This document shows, one piece after another, positions 42,441 through 51,686 of a DNA stretch of 64,000 nt. The position numbers and the translations under genes are program-made. The notes beneath the pieces were generated by a model that was not told the origin of the DNA, searched no databases, and was given only the letters and a program-made list of their open reading frames with translations. Source of the stretch: Microbacterium sp. EST19A (lineage in GTDB: Bacteria; Actinomycetota; Actinomycetes; Actinomycetales; Microbacteriaceae); contig NZ_JAHXYZ010000002.1 in the NCBI RefSeq assembly GCF_019969685.1, positions 62,001 to 126,000 on the forward strand. The letters run 5' to 3'. The first letter of the stretch is position 1; each line of letters opens with the position of its first letter.

Positions 42441-43424
42441 TCAATCCCGAGGATCGGGGTGGTGATAGAGCGCGAGTCCGGATGCCGCCCATTCACGGGT
42501 CGACGACCGTGCGACGCCGGGTTCGAGGACTTCCATAGCTCCGCCGAAGCGCGCGGCGAGCCGCTTGATGCCCCGCGGGTCGGCCAGATGGAAGTGCGCT
42601 GTCGTCGAACCGTCGACGGCTTCGAGCGTGGTCGCCGGCAGGAAGCCTGTCAGCAGCGGCACGTATCGCTCGGAGACTCGTACGGTGACCTCGCGCTCGT
42701 CGTCGAGGCCGGCGAACGGCTCCGGCACCTGATCCCCGCCGTGCGTGATCGGGATGTCGGTCAGCTTCGGCTCGCTCACCCGGTCGAGGTGGAACGTGCG
42801 CATCGCCTGCCGCAGGTGGCACCATCCCTGGAGGTACCACTGCGCGTTCGTGATGAGGATCTGCACCGGGTCGACGGTGCGCGTCGTCGGCGCGGCATCC
42901 GGAGCCTGATACGTGAACGAGATCGCGACCCCGTCCTGCAGACCGCGCGCCACGGCCTCCCGCACCTCGTCGACCGCGCCGGGCGCGACGACGACGTCGG
43001 CGGGGGCATCGGCCGCACCGCGGGACAGCTTGGAGATCAGCCCTGCGACGAGGCCCGAGTCCGACACGGCGGGGACAGCGGCGACCATCTGGAGACCGGC
43101 GAGCAGCGCGGCTGCCTCGCGGGCGGTGAAACGGGGAACGCGGCGCAGGGCGACGTCGTTCGTGATCTCGATGACGTCCTCGAGATCGAGCAGATCCCAG
43201 TTGATGTCGAACATCTCCTGCGGCTGCTGCCAGTATCCGGACTCGCCGGGGAGCCCGATCACGGTCAGCTTCTCGACCATGCCGCGCATCTCCTGCGGCG
43301 TCACGCCGAACTCCGCCGATGCCTCGGCGAGCGAGACCTGACCGTGCTCGAGCAGATACGGCACGAGGGTGAGATACAGCCGCACGCGTTCGGCGGCGAG
43401 CAGGGGCTTGGCCTGGGCGCTCAT
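42441..43424 (-). CDS. pafC: WYL-domain regulator PafC
   Basis: A 327-residue WYL regulator: N-terminal winged helix (LYLTLVPYLLEHGQVSLAEA), then the WYL domain with AQWYLQGWCHLRQAMRTFHL (about 203-222) and a WCX tail. PafB and PafC form a heterodimer that activates DNA-damage genes in mycobacteria independently of LexA. It overlaps pafB by 4 bases (ATGA). I end the gene at the ATG before SAQAKPL, since upstream codons belong to pafB. Confidence 0.94.
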   Translation of the reverse strand: MSAQAKPLLAAERVRLYLTLVPYLLEHGQVSLAEASAEFGVTPQEMRGMVEKLTVIGLPGESGYWQQPQEMFDINWDLLDLEDVIEITNDVALRRVPRFTAREAAALLAGLQMVAAVPAVSDSGLVAGLISKLSRGAADAPADVVVAPGAVDEVREAVARGLQDGVAISFTYQAPDAAPTTRTVDPVQILITNAQWYLQGWCHLRQAMRTFHLDRVSEPKLTDIPITHGGDQVPEPFAGLDDEREVTVRVSERYVPLLTGFLPATTLEAVDGSTTAHFHLADPRGIKRLAARFGGAMEVLEPGVARSSTREWAASGLALYHHPDPRD

Positions 43425-44413
43425 CGTGCCTCCTCCCGCTCGGCGTGGGCGTCCACGACGGCCTGCAGTCGGGCGATGACGGCGTCGCGGAGCTCGGCAG
43501 GCTCCACGACGCGCACCTCCGGACCGTAGGACGCGAGCTCGTCGGCGAGGATGTGCAGGTCGACGAAAGGCACGGTGATGCCCTGGGCCGCCGGTGTGGC
43601 GCGGCGGCCGAGACGCAGTGCCGCCTCCGTGCCGGGCGTGACCTCCAGCAGTGCCGAGTTCTCCGCTGCGACACGCTCGAGACCTGCGAGTGCACGCTCC
43701 CCCGCGCCGTCTCGCAGCGACGGATCGAACGTCGTCGTCGTGAGCTTCACATCGCCGACGATGCGGCTGAGCAGGAACATCCGGTCCTCGTCGATGTCGA
43801 CGTCGACCCCGAACACGTGCCACCTCGCCTCGTAGTCGACGAGAGCGAGCGGACGGATGCTGCGCCGTCGCGGCACGGCCTCGCCCGGCTTCAGGTACTC
43901 GAAGACGACGACCCTGCTCTTCTCGATCGCATCCTGCAGCGGAGCGAAAGCCGCGTCCCTCGCCGTGATGCGCGGGGCGAAGCCGATGATCGGCTCGTCG
44001 CCGTCGATGCCCAGGGCGCGGATCTTCCGGACACCGGACTGCGCGTCGCCGGACGCGGATTCCGCGCTCCAGACGCTTCCGGCGAGACGCAGCACCGCGA
44101 GTTCGGCCGGGGTGAACTCGATGTCCGCCGGCAGGTCGTATTCCGCCTGCGGAATGCGATAGCGCGCCTCGCGGAGGTCGTTGGGGTCGGCCGCGTCGCC
44201 GATCGTCTCGATCGGGACGCCGAGGGACCGCAGCTCCTCCTTGTCGCGCTCGAACATCTTCTCCAGCGCATCCGAGCGGGTGCCGGCATCCGCTCGCTGA
44301 CGATAGCCCGAGACGTTGTCGAGGATCTGCTGCTTGGTGAGCCCGATCTCCGTGGCCATCAGCGCCACGACGAGATTCGTCAGGCGCTCCTCCGCGGGAA
44401 TCCGGGCGGCCAT
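43421..44413 (-). CDS. pafB: WYL-domain regulator PafB
   Basis: A 330-residue WYL regulator starting MAARIPAEERLTNLVVALM. A helix-turn-helix at IGLTKQQILDNVSGYRQR precedes the WYL domain (VFEYLKPGEAVPRRRSIRPL then ALVDYEARWHVFGVDVD). It pairs with PafC. The start may be GTG at 44416 or ATG at 44413; both overlap the FKBP stop. Gene order FKBP-pafB-pafC-tatA-tatC-helY is a conserved actinobacterial set. Confidence 0.94.
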   Translation of the reverse strand: MAARIPAEERLTNLVVALMATEIGLTKQQILDNVSGYRQRADAGTRSDALEKMFERDKEELRSLGVPIETIGDAADPNDLREARYRIPQAEYDLPADIEFTPAELAVLRLAGSVWSAESASGDAQSGVRKIRALGIDGDEPIIGFAPRITARDAAFAPLQDAIEKSRVVVFEYLKPGEAVPRRRSIRPLALVDYEARWHVFGVDVDIDEDRMFLLSRIVGDVKLTTTTFDPSLRDGAGERALAGLERVAAENSALLEVTPGTEAALRLGRRATPAAQGITVPFVDLHILADELASYGPEVRVVEPAELRDAVIARLQAVVDAHAEREEAR

Positions 44414-45345
44414 CACTGCGTGGGCGCCGTCACTGCGCCCAGGATGTCGACGACGTACGCCGTGGCGGGAACGTCACCGGTCGCGGGGGTGACAACCAGC
44501 ACCTGCGAGCCCACGGGCTTGCCGACGAGCGTCTCCGCCACGGCAGGAGCGGTCTGTGCGAAATCGAGCGACACGGACTTGCCCCAGGTGGTGTCGACCA
44601 AGTCCTTGGTGTCCCAGTTGACGGCCGTGTAGTTCACGAGCGGGATCTGGTCGGCGCCGAGCTTCTCGCCCTCACCCTTGATCAGCGTCTGGACGACCTG
44701 CGACTTCGGTGCCGCAGAATCCGGGATGATCACGCCAGGGGTTCCATCGGGCGCTCGCACGACCGTCGGCATGCCGCTCGCGTCGTTGAACTGCAGTTCT
44801 CCCTCAGCACGAGGGAGGTAGACGTCGAGGGCATCGGCGACGAAGACCATCGTGTCTTTCGGGCCCAGACCGAAGCCGGACAGCGCCTCGGCCCCGGCGT
44901 CCTCGGGCGATACCGCCACGACGACGCGGGAGCCCTCGGTGACGCATTTCATCGCGGATGCCAGCGCGGGAAAACGCTCGGCCTGGTTGTCGAGGTTCGT
45001 CAGGGCGCCCTTGTCGGGGTCATAGGCCGTCGACGCGACCTCCTCGCCCGTCTGCCCGTTGAACAGCGTGAGCTCGAGCACGACGAGCTGCTGTCCGTTC
45101 TCGACCGGACGACCGTCGCCCTCGATCACCGTGCTGGACGCCGACTTCGTGATCTTCACGGGAGCGAAGATGCTCACGTCGGGCTTGCTGCCCAGGTCGC
45201 CGTCGACGGTAACCGCGTCTGCGACGCCGGTGGAATCAGCCGGGCGTTCGCAGGCGGCGCCGTCGGACGAACCCGCGACGGAGCAGCCCGTCAGGGCGAG
45301 GACGGCGAGGCTGAGGGAGGCCAGAACGGCGGACGTTTTACGCAC
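44413..45345 (-). CDS. FKBP-type peptidyl-prolyl isomerase lipoprotein
   Basis: A 310-residue exported isomerase. A lipoprotein signal ends in LTGCS, with the lipidated Cys at about 21, so it sits on the outer face of the membrane. A C-terminal FKBP domain is seen from GEKLGADQIPLVNYTAVNWD through SVSLDFAQ and VGSQVLVVTPA; an earlier, degenerate FKBP-like half is present (EGSRVVVAVSPEDAGAEAL). The GTG at 45345 gives the correct signal peptide; a TAGACT box lies 7 bases before it. Confidence 0.9.
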   Translation of the reverse strand: MRKTSAVLASLSLAVLALTGCSVAGSSDGAACERPADSTGVADAVTVDGDLGSKPDVSIFAPVKITKSASSTVIEGDGRPVENGQQLVVLELTLFNGQTGEEVASTAYDPDKGALTNLDNQAERFPALASAMKCVTEGSRVVVAVSPEDAGAEALSGFGLGPKDTMVFVADALDVYLPRAEGELQFNDASGMPTVVRAPDGTPGVIIPDSAAPKSQVVQTLIKGEGEKLGADQIPLVNYTAVNWDTKDLVDTTWGKSVSLDFAQTAPAVAETLVGKPVGSQVLVVTPATGDVPATAYVVDILGAVTAPTQ

Positions 45346-45352
45346 GCGCTCC

Positions 45353-45358
45353 AGTCTA
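45353..45358 (-). promoter_or_regulatory. -10 (TAGACT) overlapping the trmI stop
   Basis: Minus-strand TAGACT starts with the trmI TAG stop (45356-45358) and ends 7 bases before the FKBP GTG. It could give the FKBP-pafBC-tatAC block an internal promoter. Confidence 0.45.
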
Positions 45359-46375
45359 TTCCGTCGAGTGCTCCGATTCGCGCGAAGCGGCGGCCGCGCG
45401 CGCCCCCTCGGCGGCCTTGCCCGCCTCCCTGGCGCGCTTGCGGAGGTTCTTGTCGTTGATCTCGCGGTCGCCGACGGCACCCGGAGTCCACTGCTCGACG
45501 TCGTCATCGCCGTAGCTGCTCTTCGAGGCCCGGCGCTTCACCGACGGTGCCACCGCACCGGGAGCGAGCCGCCGCGCGGTCAGCAGGAACCCGGTGTGCG
45601 CGACCATCCGGTGATCGGGACGCACGGCGAGACCCTCGACGTGCCAGCCGCGCACCATGGTCTCCGACGCGTCGGGGTCGGTGAAGAGCCCGGTTCCGCG
45701 GATGTACTCCGCCACGCGCGAGAGCTGGGTCGCGGTCGCCACGTAGCAGAGCACCACGCCGCCCGGCGTGAGCGCCTCGGCGACCGCATCGATGCACTCC
45801 CAGGGCGCGAGCATGTCGAGCACGACGCGGTCCACAGAGCCCGCTGCCGCCTCCGCGGGGAGGGATTCGACGAGATCGCCGACCACGACGCGCCAGGTGT
45901 CGGGATGTCCTCCGAAGAAGGTCTCCACGTTCCCTCGTGCCACGTCCGCGAAGTCTTCGCGCCGCTCGAAGGAGATCAGCTGCCCGGCGTGCCCGACGGC
46001 CCGCAGCAGCGCCAGCGAGAGCGCGCCGGAGCCGACGCCCGCCTCGACCACCGTGGCGCCGGGGAAGATGTCGGCCTGCATGACGATCTGCGCCGCATCC
46101 TTCGGGTACACGATCGCCGCACCGCGCGGCATCGACATGGCGAAGTCCCGCAGCAGCGGGCGCAGCGCCAGGTACTCGTGCCCGGAGCTGTTGGCGACCA
46201 CCGAGCCGTCGGGAAGACCGATCAGATCGCGATGGCGGAGGACGCCCTGGTGCGTGTGGAGCTCGCCGTCCTCGCGGAGCGTCACGGTGCTCAGACGGCC
46301 TTTGGGTCCCGTCAACTGCACGCGATCGCCGACGCGGAACGGTCCGCTCGGGCGCGGGGCACCGGCGACCGTCAT
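45356..46375 (-). CDS. trmI: tRNA (adenine-58-N1)-methyltransferase
   Basis: A 339-residue TrmI. An N-terminal beta region (GPFRVGDRVQLTGPKGRLST) precedes the Rossmann domain. The SAM motif is VVEAGVGSGALSLALLRAVG and the catalytic-side motif is VVLDMLAPWECIDA; YPKDAAQIVMQADIFPG is a TrmI hallmark. It makes m1A58 in the tRNA T-loop. The lysine/arginine-rich tail may aid RNA binding. ATGA overlap with the HAD gene fixes the ATG at 46375. Confidence 0.94.
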   Translation of the reverse strand: MTVAGAPRPSGPFRVGDRVQLTGPKGRLSTVTLREDGELHTHQGVLRHRDLIGLPDGSVVANSSGHEYLALRPLLRDFAMSMPRGAAIVYPKDAAQIVMQADIFPGATVVEAGVGSGALSLALLRAVGHAGQLISFERREDFADVARGNVETFFGGHPDTWRVVVGDLVESLPAEAAAGSVDRVVLDMLAPWECIDAVAEALTPGGVVLCYVATATQLSRVAEYIRGTGLFTDPDASETMVRGWHVEGLAVRPDHRMVAHTGFLLTARRLAPGAVAPSVKRRASKSSYGDDDVEQWTPGAVGDREINDKNLRKRAREAGKAAEGARAAAASRESEHSTE

Positions 46376-47055
46376 CGGATCGCCTCCGTCACGGCGTCCT
46401 CGGTGTCGAACAGGTCCGCCAGATCGGAGACTCCACGCCCGGCGAGCGTCGGCCACAGCTCATGCGCACCGAGTCCCTCCAGAGAGACGATGTGCGGCAC
46501 GCCGATGGTCAGTGCACCCGATGCGAGACCGGCCCGCACGCCGGTGGGCGAATCCTCGATCACCACGACGTCGGCGATGTCGACGTCGAGAAGGGCCGCC
46601 GCCTGCAGATAAGGCTCCGGGTGGGGTTTCGGGTTGTCGACGTCATCGCCCGCGACGACGATGTCGAACGCCTCGAAATCGATGAGATCCACGACGTTCA
46701 GCGCCATCCGGCGCAGCGACATGGTGACGAGACCGGTGGGGATCTCCGCCTCTCGAAGCGCCGCGAGAAGCTCCCTCGCACCGGGACGGAACGGCACGCC
46801 CTGGGTGCGCAGCGCCTCCTGCACGACATCGGTCAGATGCGACACGATCGCCTCCGGCTCCATGGCGACGCCGGCGTTCTGCAGGATGATCGCGCTGTCG
46901 ATCAGACCGCTCCCGACCAGCTGCAGCGCATCCTCATGAGTCCAGGTGCCGCCGAAGGATTCGACCAGCGACGTCTCGGCCGCCATCCAATACGGCTCGG
47001 TGTCGACGAGTGTTCCATCCATGTCCCAGAGGACTGCGCGGGGCTTTCTGCTCAC
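46372..47055 (-). CDS. HAD-superfamily phosphatase
   Basis: A 227-residue haloacid-dehalogenase-fold phosphatase of the beta-phosphoglucomutase/GS1 kind: WDMDGTLVDTEP (nucleophile and general acid Asp near 10-12), LVTMSLRR motif 2, and DNPKPHPEPYLQAA then VVIEDSPTGVRAGLASG for motifs 3-4. Substrate unknown. GTG at 47055 is preferred over ATG at 47064, because TAGCAT lies 7 bases before it. It overlaps trmI by 4 bases. Confidence 0.88.
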   Translation of the reverse strand: MSRKPRAVLWDMDGTLVDTEPYWMAAETSLVESFGGTWTHEDALQLVGSGLIDSAIILQNAGVAMEPEAIVSHLTDVVQEALRTQGVPFRPGARELLAALREAEIPTGLVTMSLRRMALNVVDLIDFEAFDIVVAGDDVDNPKPHPEPYLQAAALLDVDIADVVVIEDSPTGVRAGLASGALTIGVPHIVSLEGLGAHELWPTLAGRGVSDLADLFDTEDAVTEAIR

Positions 47056-47062
47056 TGAACCC

Positions 47063-47068
47063 ATGCTA
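47063..47068 (-). promoter_or_regulatory. Leaderless -10 (TAGCAT) of HAD gene
   Basis: Minus-strand TAGCAT, 7 bases, then GTG at 47055. The ATG candidate at 47064 lies inside this box, arguing against it. Confidence 0.45.
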
Positions 47069-47141
47069 GCCGGGGTGCCGCCCACATCCCTCCGCCGCGG
47101 ACTAGCCTGGAGGGACACGTCCTCGATCTCGAAGGGAGCCC

Positions 47142-47993
47142 ATGATGGATGTTCTCGGTTCACGCATCGTCATCGCCGCCTTCGACGGCTGGAACGACGC
47201 AGGCGAAGCAGCCAGTGGCGCCGTCGAGGCGCTGCGTTCATCGTCCGAGTACGACCTCGTGCACTCCGTCGATCCCGAGCTGTACTTCGACTACCAGTAC
47301 ACGCGCCCGTCGACGCAGATGGACGCCGAGGGCCGGCGTCAGCTCAAGTGGCCGGAGGCAGGCCTCTGGCGTCCGCGCGATCCCGGTCCCGGCCCGGAGT
47401 TCTGGCTGCTCACCGGCGTGGAGCCCGCCCGCACCTGGCAGTCGTTCGCCTCGGAGTTCATCGACATCGCGCTGCGCGATGACATCACCGGGCTCGTCAC
47501 GATGGGCGCCATGCTGGCCGATGTGCCGCACACCCGACCCATCTCGATCTTCGCGTCGAGTCAGAACGAGCAGGTGCGCGAGGCGCACGGACTGGAACGG
47601 TCGCTGTACGAGGGGCCGGTCGGCATCCTCAGCGTGTTCGAGCACTTCGCCGAGAGCGCCGGCATCCCGACCGCCGGTCTCTGGGCGAGCGTGCCGCACT
47701 ACGTCGCTTCCGCGACGCCCTCCCCCAAGGTCACGCTCGCTCTCCTCGATCGCCTCGAGGAGCTCACCGGTGTGGATGTCGACCGCAGCCACCTGCGCAC
47801 CGAGGCGGCCGCATGGGAGGCGTCGATCGACGCCGCGGCATCCGAAGACGAGGACATGGCGGAGTACATCCGCCAGCTCGAGCGCACCCGCGACACGTGG
47901 GACTCCCCCGAGGCGTCAGGAGACGCGATCGCGCAGGCGTTCGAACGCTACCTGCGACGCCGGGGCGACGCACCCGGCGACCACAAGCGCTGA
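47142..47993 (+). CDS. PAC2-family protein
   Basis: A 283-residue PAC2 protein starting MMDVLGSRIVIAAFDGWNDA, with GLVTMGAMLADVPHTRPI (about 113-130) and GILSVFEHFAESAGIPT. In eukaryotes PAC2 is a proteasome-assembly chaperone; many actinobacteria carry a homologue. No proteasome or pup gene is seen in this window, so the partner is unknown. AAGGGAG lies about 5 bases before the ATG. Leader TAGCCT at 47108 could be the promoter. Confidence 0.9.
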   Translation: MMDVLGSRIVIAAFDGWNDAGEAASGAVEALRSSSEYDLVHSVDPELYFDYQYTRPSTQMDAEGRRQLKWPEAGLWRPRDPGPGPEFWLLTGVEPARTWQSFASEFIDIALRDDITGLVTMGAMLADVPHTRPISIFASSQNEQVREAHGLERSLYEGPVGILSVFEHFAESAGIPTAGLWASVPHYVASATPSPKVTLALLDRLEELTGVDVDRSHLRTEAAAWEASIDAAASEDEDMAEYIRQLERTRDTWDSPEASGDAIAQAFERYLRRRGDAPGDHKR

Positions 47994-47999
47994 CGCGGC

Positions 48000-48824
48000 T
48001 CAGGCGGCGATGACGCCCGTGCCGAGCAGGATCAGCAGCGCCGTGCCGAGCAGGATCCGGTAGATCACGAACGGCAGGAAGCTGCGCTTCGAGATGAAGT
48101 TCATGAAGAACGCGATGACTCCGAGCGCCACGACGAACGCGATGCCCGTCGCCGCCAGTGTGTCGCCGAAGGAGAAGAACGAGGGCTCTCCCCAGCTCTT
48201 GAACACCTGGTAGAAGCCGCTGCCGAAGACCGCGGGGATGGCCAGCAGGAAGGCGTAGCGGGCTGCGGCGGCGCGCTCGTAGCCGAGGAAGAGCCCCATC
48301 GTGATGGTGCCGCCGGAGCGGGACACGCCGGGGATGAGCGCGAGCGCCTGGGCGAAACCGAACGCGATGCCGTGCGGGTAGGTGAGGTCGCCGAGCTTGC
48401 GGCGCTTCGCACCCACGTGGTCGGCGATGCCGAGCAGGATGCCGAAGACGATGAGCATCACCGCGACGATCCAGAGCGACCGGAACACGGTCTCGATCTG
48501 GTCCTGGAAGAACAGCCCGAGCAGCACGATCGGGACGCTGCCGATGATGATCATCCAGCCCATCCGGGCGTCCGGATCGCTGCGCGGCACACGGCCGGCG
48601 AGCGACCGGAACCACTGCGAGATGATGCGCACGATGTCACGCCAGAAGAAGACCACCACAGCGGCCTCGGTACCGATCTGCGTGATCGCCGTGAAGGCCG
48701 CTCCCGGATCCTCGCCCGACGGGAGGAACGTGCCGATGATGCGCAGGTGTGCGCTCGAGGAGATGGGCAGGAACTCGGTGAGTCCCTGGACGATGCCGAG
48801 GATGAGGGCTTCGAGCAGGTGCAT
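48000..48824 (-). CDS. uppP: Undecaprenyl-diphosphatase
   Basis: A 274-residue BacA/UppP that recycles undecaprenyl pyrophosphate for cell-wall synthesis. Seven to eight hydrophobic segments are visible. Conserved motifs are [18 protein letters not shown] (about 13-30) with the catalytic Glu and Ser, and [18 protein letters not shown] (about 161-178) with the Arg. Overexpression of the family gives bacitracin tolerance. It follows the M20 gene after 47 bases and almost touches the convergent PAC2 gene. Confidence 0.96.
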   Translation of the reverse strand: MHLLEALILGIVQGLTEFLPISSSAHLRIIGTFLPSGEDPGAAFTAITQIGTEAAVVVFFWRDIVRIISQWFRSLAGRVPRSDPDARMGWMIIIGSVPIVLLGLFFQDQIETVFRSLWIVAVMLIVFGILLGIADHVGAKRRKLGDLTYPHGIAFGFAQALALIPGVSRSGGTITMGLFLGYERAAAARYAFLLAIPAVFGSGFYQVFKSWGEPSFFSFGDTLAATGIAFVVALGVIAFFMNFISKRSFLPFVIYRILLGTALLILLGTGVIAA

Positions 48825-48871
48825 GGAGGGCCTTCTGGTGAGATGAGGGCACGGAGGCGGGCGGGCTGCGG

Positions 48872-50167
48872 TCAGTAGGTGCGCAGCAGATCGGCCAGCA
48901 CCCGCTGGCCGAAGACAAGCGATTCTACGGGCACGCGCTCGTCGACTCCGTGGAACATGCCTGTGAAGTCGAGGTCGGCAGGCAGCTTCAGAGGTGCGAA
49001 GCCGTAGCCGGTGATACCGAGGAAGGCGAGCGCCTTGTTATCGGTGCCGGCGCCCAGCAGGTACGGGATGACAGGGACGCCCGGGTCATGGCGGCCGATG
49101 CTCGCGACCATGGCCTCGACGAGCTCTCCTTCGAACGGCGTCTCCATGCCGATGTCGCGCACGACCGTCTCGATCGCGATGTCGTCGCCGACGATCTGCT
49201 GGAGTTCGGCGAGCACGTCGTCCTCGGTGCCCGGGATGACGCGCACATCGATCAGTGCTTCGGCGCGCTCCGGGATGACGTTGTGCTTGTAGCCGGCGGC
49301 CAGCGCGGTCGGGTTGGTCGTGGTGCGGAACGAGGAACGCAGGAACGCCTCGGCCGGCCCCGCGGCGGCGGCGAGAGCATCGGGGTCGTCCGCGCTCCGG
49401 CCGGTCAGGCTGCTGAGACCTTCGAGGAGAGCCTCGGTGGTGGGCGTCAGCCGGATCGGCCAACGCGTGCGTCCGATGGCGGCGACCGCCTCGGCGAGCT
49501 TCGTCACGGCGTTGTCGTCGTGCAGACGGCTGCCGTGACCCGCGCGCCCCTTCGCCACCAGGCGGATCCAGATCAGGGCCTTCTCGCCCACCTGCAGCAG
49601 GTACGCGCGCCGGTCGTCGACGGTGATGGAGTAGCCGCCGACCTCGCTGATGGCGGCCGTGGCGCCCTCGAACCACTCCGGGTGGTTCTGCACGACCAGC
49701 GCGGAACCCTCCACGCCACCGTTCTCCTCGTCGGCGAAGAACGCCAGGACCAGGTCGCGCTCGGGTTGCTCCCCCGCGCGCAGGATGTCGGCGACGGCCG
49801 TCAGGATCATCGCGTTCATGTTCTTCATGTCGACGGCACCGCGGCCCCACAGCATGCCGTCCTGCACGAGGCCGGCGAACGGGTCGACGCTCCAGTCCTC
49901 CGCCATGGCCGGGACGACGTCCAGATGGCCGTGCACGACGACGGCGGGCTTGCTGCTGTCACGACCCCGCACTCGCGCCATCACGTTCGTGCGACGTGGG
50001 ATCGGCTCGTAGTACTCGACCTCGAGTCCGAGGCCCTCGAGGTAGGCGCCGACGTACTCCGCAGCCTCCCGCTCGCCCTTGGCGTTGCCGCCGCCGAAGT
50101 TCGACGTGTCGAACCGGATCAGGTCGCTCGCGATGCGGACGACCTCGGGCAGGGAGGGATCGGTCAT
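48872..50167 (-). CDS. M20-family metallopeptidase
   Basis: A 431-residue di-zinc M20 peptidase. Ligands and catalytic residues are in [33 protein letters not shown] and, at the end, [11 protein letters not shown] lid/dimerisation domain ([20 protein letters not shown]) sits in the middle. Substrates in the family are dipeptides, acylated amino acids or aminoacyl-histidine. A TAGCCT box 6 bases before the ATG fixes the start. Confidence 0.93.
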   Translation of the reverse strand: MTDPSLPEVVRIASDLIRFDTSNFGGGNAKGEREAAEYVGAYLEGLGLEVEYYEPIPRRTNVMARVRGRDSSKPAVVVHGHLDVVPAMAEDWSVDPFAGLVQDGMLWGRGAVDMKNMNAMILTAVADILRAGEQPERDLVLAFFADEENGGVEGSALVVQNHPEWFEGATAAISEVGGYSITVDDRRAYLLQVGEKALIWIRLVAKGRAGHGSRLHDDNAVTKLAEAVAAIGRTRWPIRLTPTTEALLEGLSSLTGRSADDPDALAAAAGPAEAFLRSSFRTTTNPTALAAGYKHNVIPERAEALIDVRVIPGTEDDVLAELQQIVGDDIAIETVVRDIGMETPFEGELVEAMVASIGRHDPGVPVIPYLLGAGTDNKALAFLGITGYGFAPLKLPADLDFTGMFHGVDERVPVESLVFGQRVLADLLRTY

Positions 50168-50173
50168 GCCTCC

Positions 50174-50179
50174 AGGCTA
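50174..50179 (-). promoter_or_regulatory. Leaderless -10 (TAGCCT) of M20 gene
   Basis: Minus-strand TAGCCT, 6 bases (GGAGGC), then ATG at 50167. GGAGGC is too close to be a useful ribosome-binding site. Confidence 0.5.
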
Positions 50180-50278
50180 CCGAAGCGGCGAGCCACGCCC
50201 GGGCGTCGCGCTCGGTTCGAAGCGCGCTGGATTACGTGCTAATCTCATTCTTCGGTCGGCAACGATCATCCAACACCT

Positions 50279-50361
50279 GCGCGGGTGGCGGAATGGTAGA
50301 CGCGCTACGTTGAGGTCGTAGTGCCCGTAAGGGCGTGGGGGTTCAAGTCCCCCTCCGCGCA
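50279..50361 (+). tRNA. tRNA-Leu (anticodon GAG)
   Basis: An 83-base class II tRNA. Acceptor GCGCGGG pairs with TCCGCGC (one G-T), anticodon stem CTACG/CGTAG holds loop TTGAGGT, giving GAG, with a long variable arm and T-loop TTCAAGT. The discriminator is A and CCA is not encoded. It reads CUC and CUU leucine codons. Confidence 0.96.
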
Positions 50362-50369
50362 CAGGAAAC

Positions 50370-50405
50370 AAGAAGGCCCCTGATCTCCGGATCAGGGGCC
50401 TTCTT
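50370..50405 (+). terminator. 16-bp terminator after tRNA-Leu(GAG)
   Basis: A perfect 16-bp stem (50370-50385 with 50390-50405) with a TCCG loop begins 8 bases after the tRNA end. The convergent VIT1 gene ends at 50434, so it may serve both directions. Confidence 0.9.
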
Positions 50406-50433
50406 CGTCGTTCGAGCGCGTGCCCGCAGGGCA

Positions 50434-51528
50434 TCAGGCCACGCCGACACCGAACAGGAGCCCGAGCACGTATGTCACCGCGGCCGCGCCGAAGCCGATC
50501 GCCAGCTGGCGCAGTGCGCGGCGGAGCGGCGGGCCACCGGAGAGCACGCCGACCATCGCGCCCGTGCTCAGCAGGGCGATGCCGACCAGCACGAGAGCGA
50601 GCACCACGGCGGCGATGCCCTGGAGTCCGAAGATCCACGGGAGAACCGGCACGATCGCGCCGGAGGCGAAGAGGAGGAAGCTCGAGATCGCGGCCGTCCA
50701 GTCGCTGCCGACGATGTCGTGGTCGCCGCCCTGCACGTTCACGGGTCCGGTCGCGGCACGACGCGCACCGGCCTTGGCGGCCTCGACGATGCGGTGGGCG
50801 CGCGTGAGGGCCTCTTCCTGCGCCATGCCACGCGCGCGGTAGACGAGGGCGAGCTCGTTCTCATCGATGTCGAGGTCGCCTGCCGCATCCGCCGCATCCT
50901 CATTCGCCTCGGTCGCCGCCAGCAGCTCGCGCTGGGAGCGCACCGAGACGAACTCCCCCGCGCCCATCGAGAGAGCGCCGGCGAGCAGACCGGCGATGCC
51001 GCTGAACAGCACGAACCCGGAGCTCACTCCGGTCGCGCCGATGCCCAGCACGAGGGCCAGGTTGCTCACCAGGCCGTCATTGGCGCCGAAGACGGCGGCG
51101 CGGAACGACCCCGACAGTCGTCGCCGGCCTCGGGCGGCGAGCCCGCGCACCACCTCGTAGTGGATCTTCTCGTCGGCGCGCATCGCGGGAGTGGCGTACT
51201 GCTCGGAATCGTAGGGCGAGCGCGCCTCCGCGCTCTGCGCGAGCGCGAGCACGAAGATCGAGCCGAAGCGCCCGGCCATCCAGCCGAGCAGGCGGGAGCG
51301 GATGCCGGCACGCGGCAGGCGCTTGGGCTCACCGCCCAGCAGGTCGAGCCAGTGCTGCTCGTGGCGCCGCTCCGCGTCCGCGAGGCGCAACAGGATCTCC
51401 TGCTCTTCTCCCCCACGTCGAGCGGCGAGCTTCTGGTAAACCATCCCCTCGGCGCGCTCCTCCACGAGATAGCGCGCCCAGCGGCGGCGGTCAGCGGGTG
51501 TCGGTTCGGTGGCGGCAGGCGCTGTCAT
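50434..51528 (-). CDS. Ferritin-like/VIT1 fusion, MbfA-type iron exporter
   Basis: A 364-residue protein. The N-terminal 100-140 residues are ferritin-like, with ExxH pairs (AERRHEQHW and ADEKIHYEVV). The C-terminal part is a VIT1/CCC1 domain: VFGANDGLVSNLALVLGIGA (about 146-165), LAGALSMGAGEFVSVRSQRE (about 185-204) and three C-terminal hydrophobic segments. Bacterial MbfA exports iron and resists peroxide. GGAGGATCC before the ATG is a strong ribosome-binding site. No Fur or Irr gene is nearby. Confidence 0.9.
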   Translation of the reverse strand: MTAPAATEPTPADRRRWARYLVEERAEGMVYQKLAARRGGEEQEILLRLADAERRHEQHWLDLLGGEPKRLPRAGIRSRLLGWMAGRFGSIFVLALAQSAEARSPYDSEQYATPAMRADEKIHYEVVRGLAARGRRRLSGSFRAAVFGANDGLVSNLALVLGIGATGVSSGFVLFSGIAGLLAGALSMGAGEFVSVRSQRELLAATEANEDAADAAGDLDIDENELALVYRARGMAQEEALTRAHRIVEAAKAGARRAATGPVNVQGGDHDIVGSDWTAAISSFLLFASGAIVPVLPWIFGLQGIAAVVLALVLVGIALLSTGAMVGVLSGGPPLRRALRQLAIGFGAAAVTYVLGLLFGVGVA

Positions 51529-51686
51529 GGATCCTCCAGATGTCGCGGAGCCCGGTCCGCGGGCAACCGTTCCACGCTAGCCGCGGAGCCGCACGAGAAC
51601 CGCGCTCAGGCGACGATTGCCAGCATTTCGGGGATCCGAACGCCGCGGTCGGGACGGGACCGTTCGACGTGCTCAGGGACCGGTGA

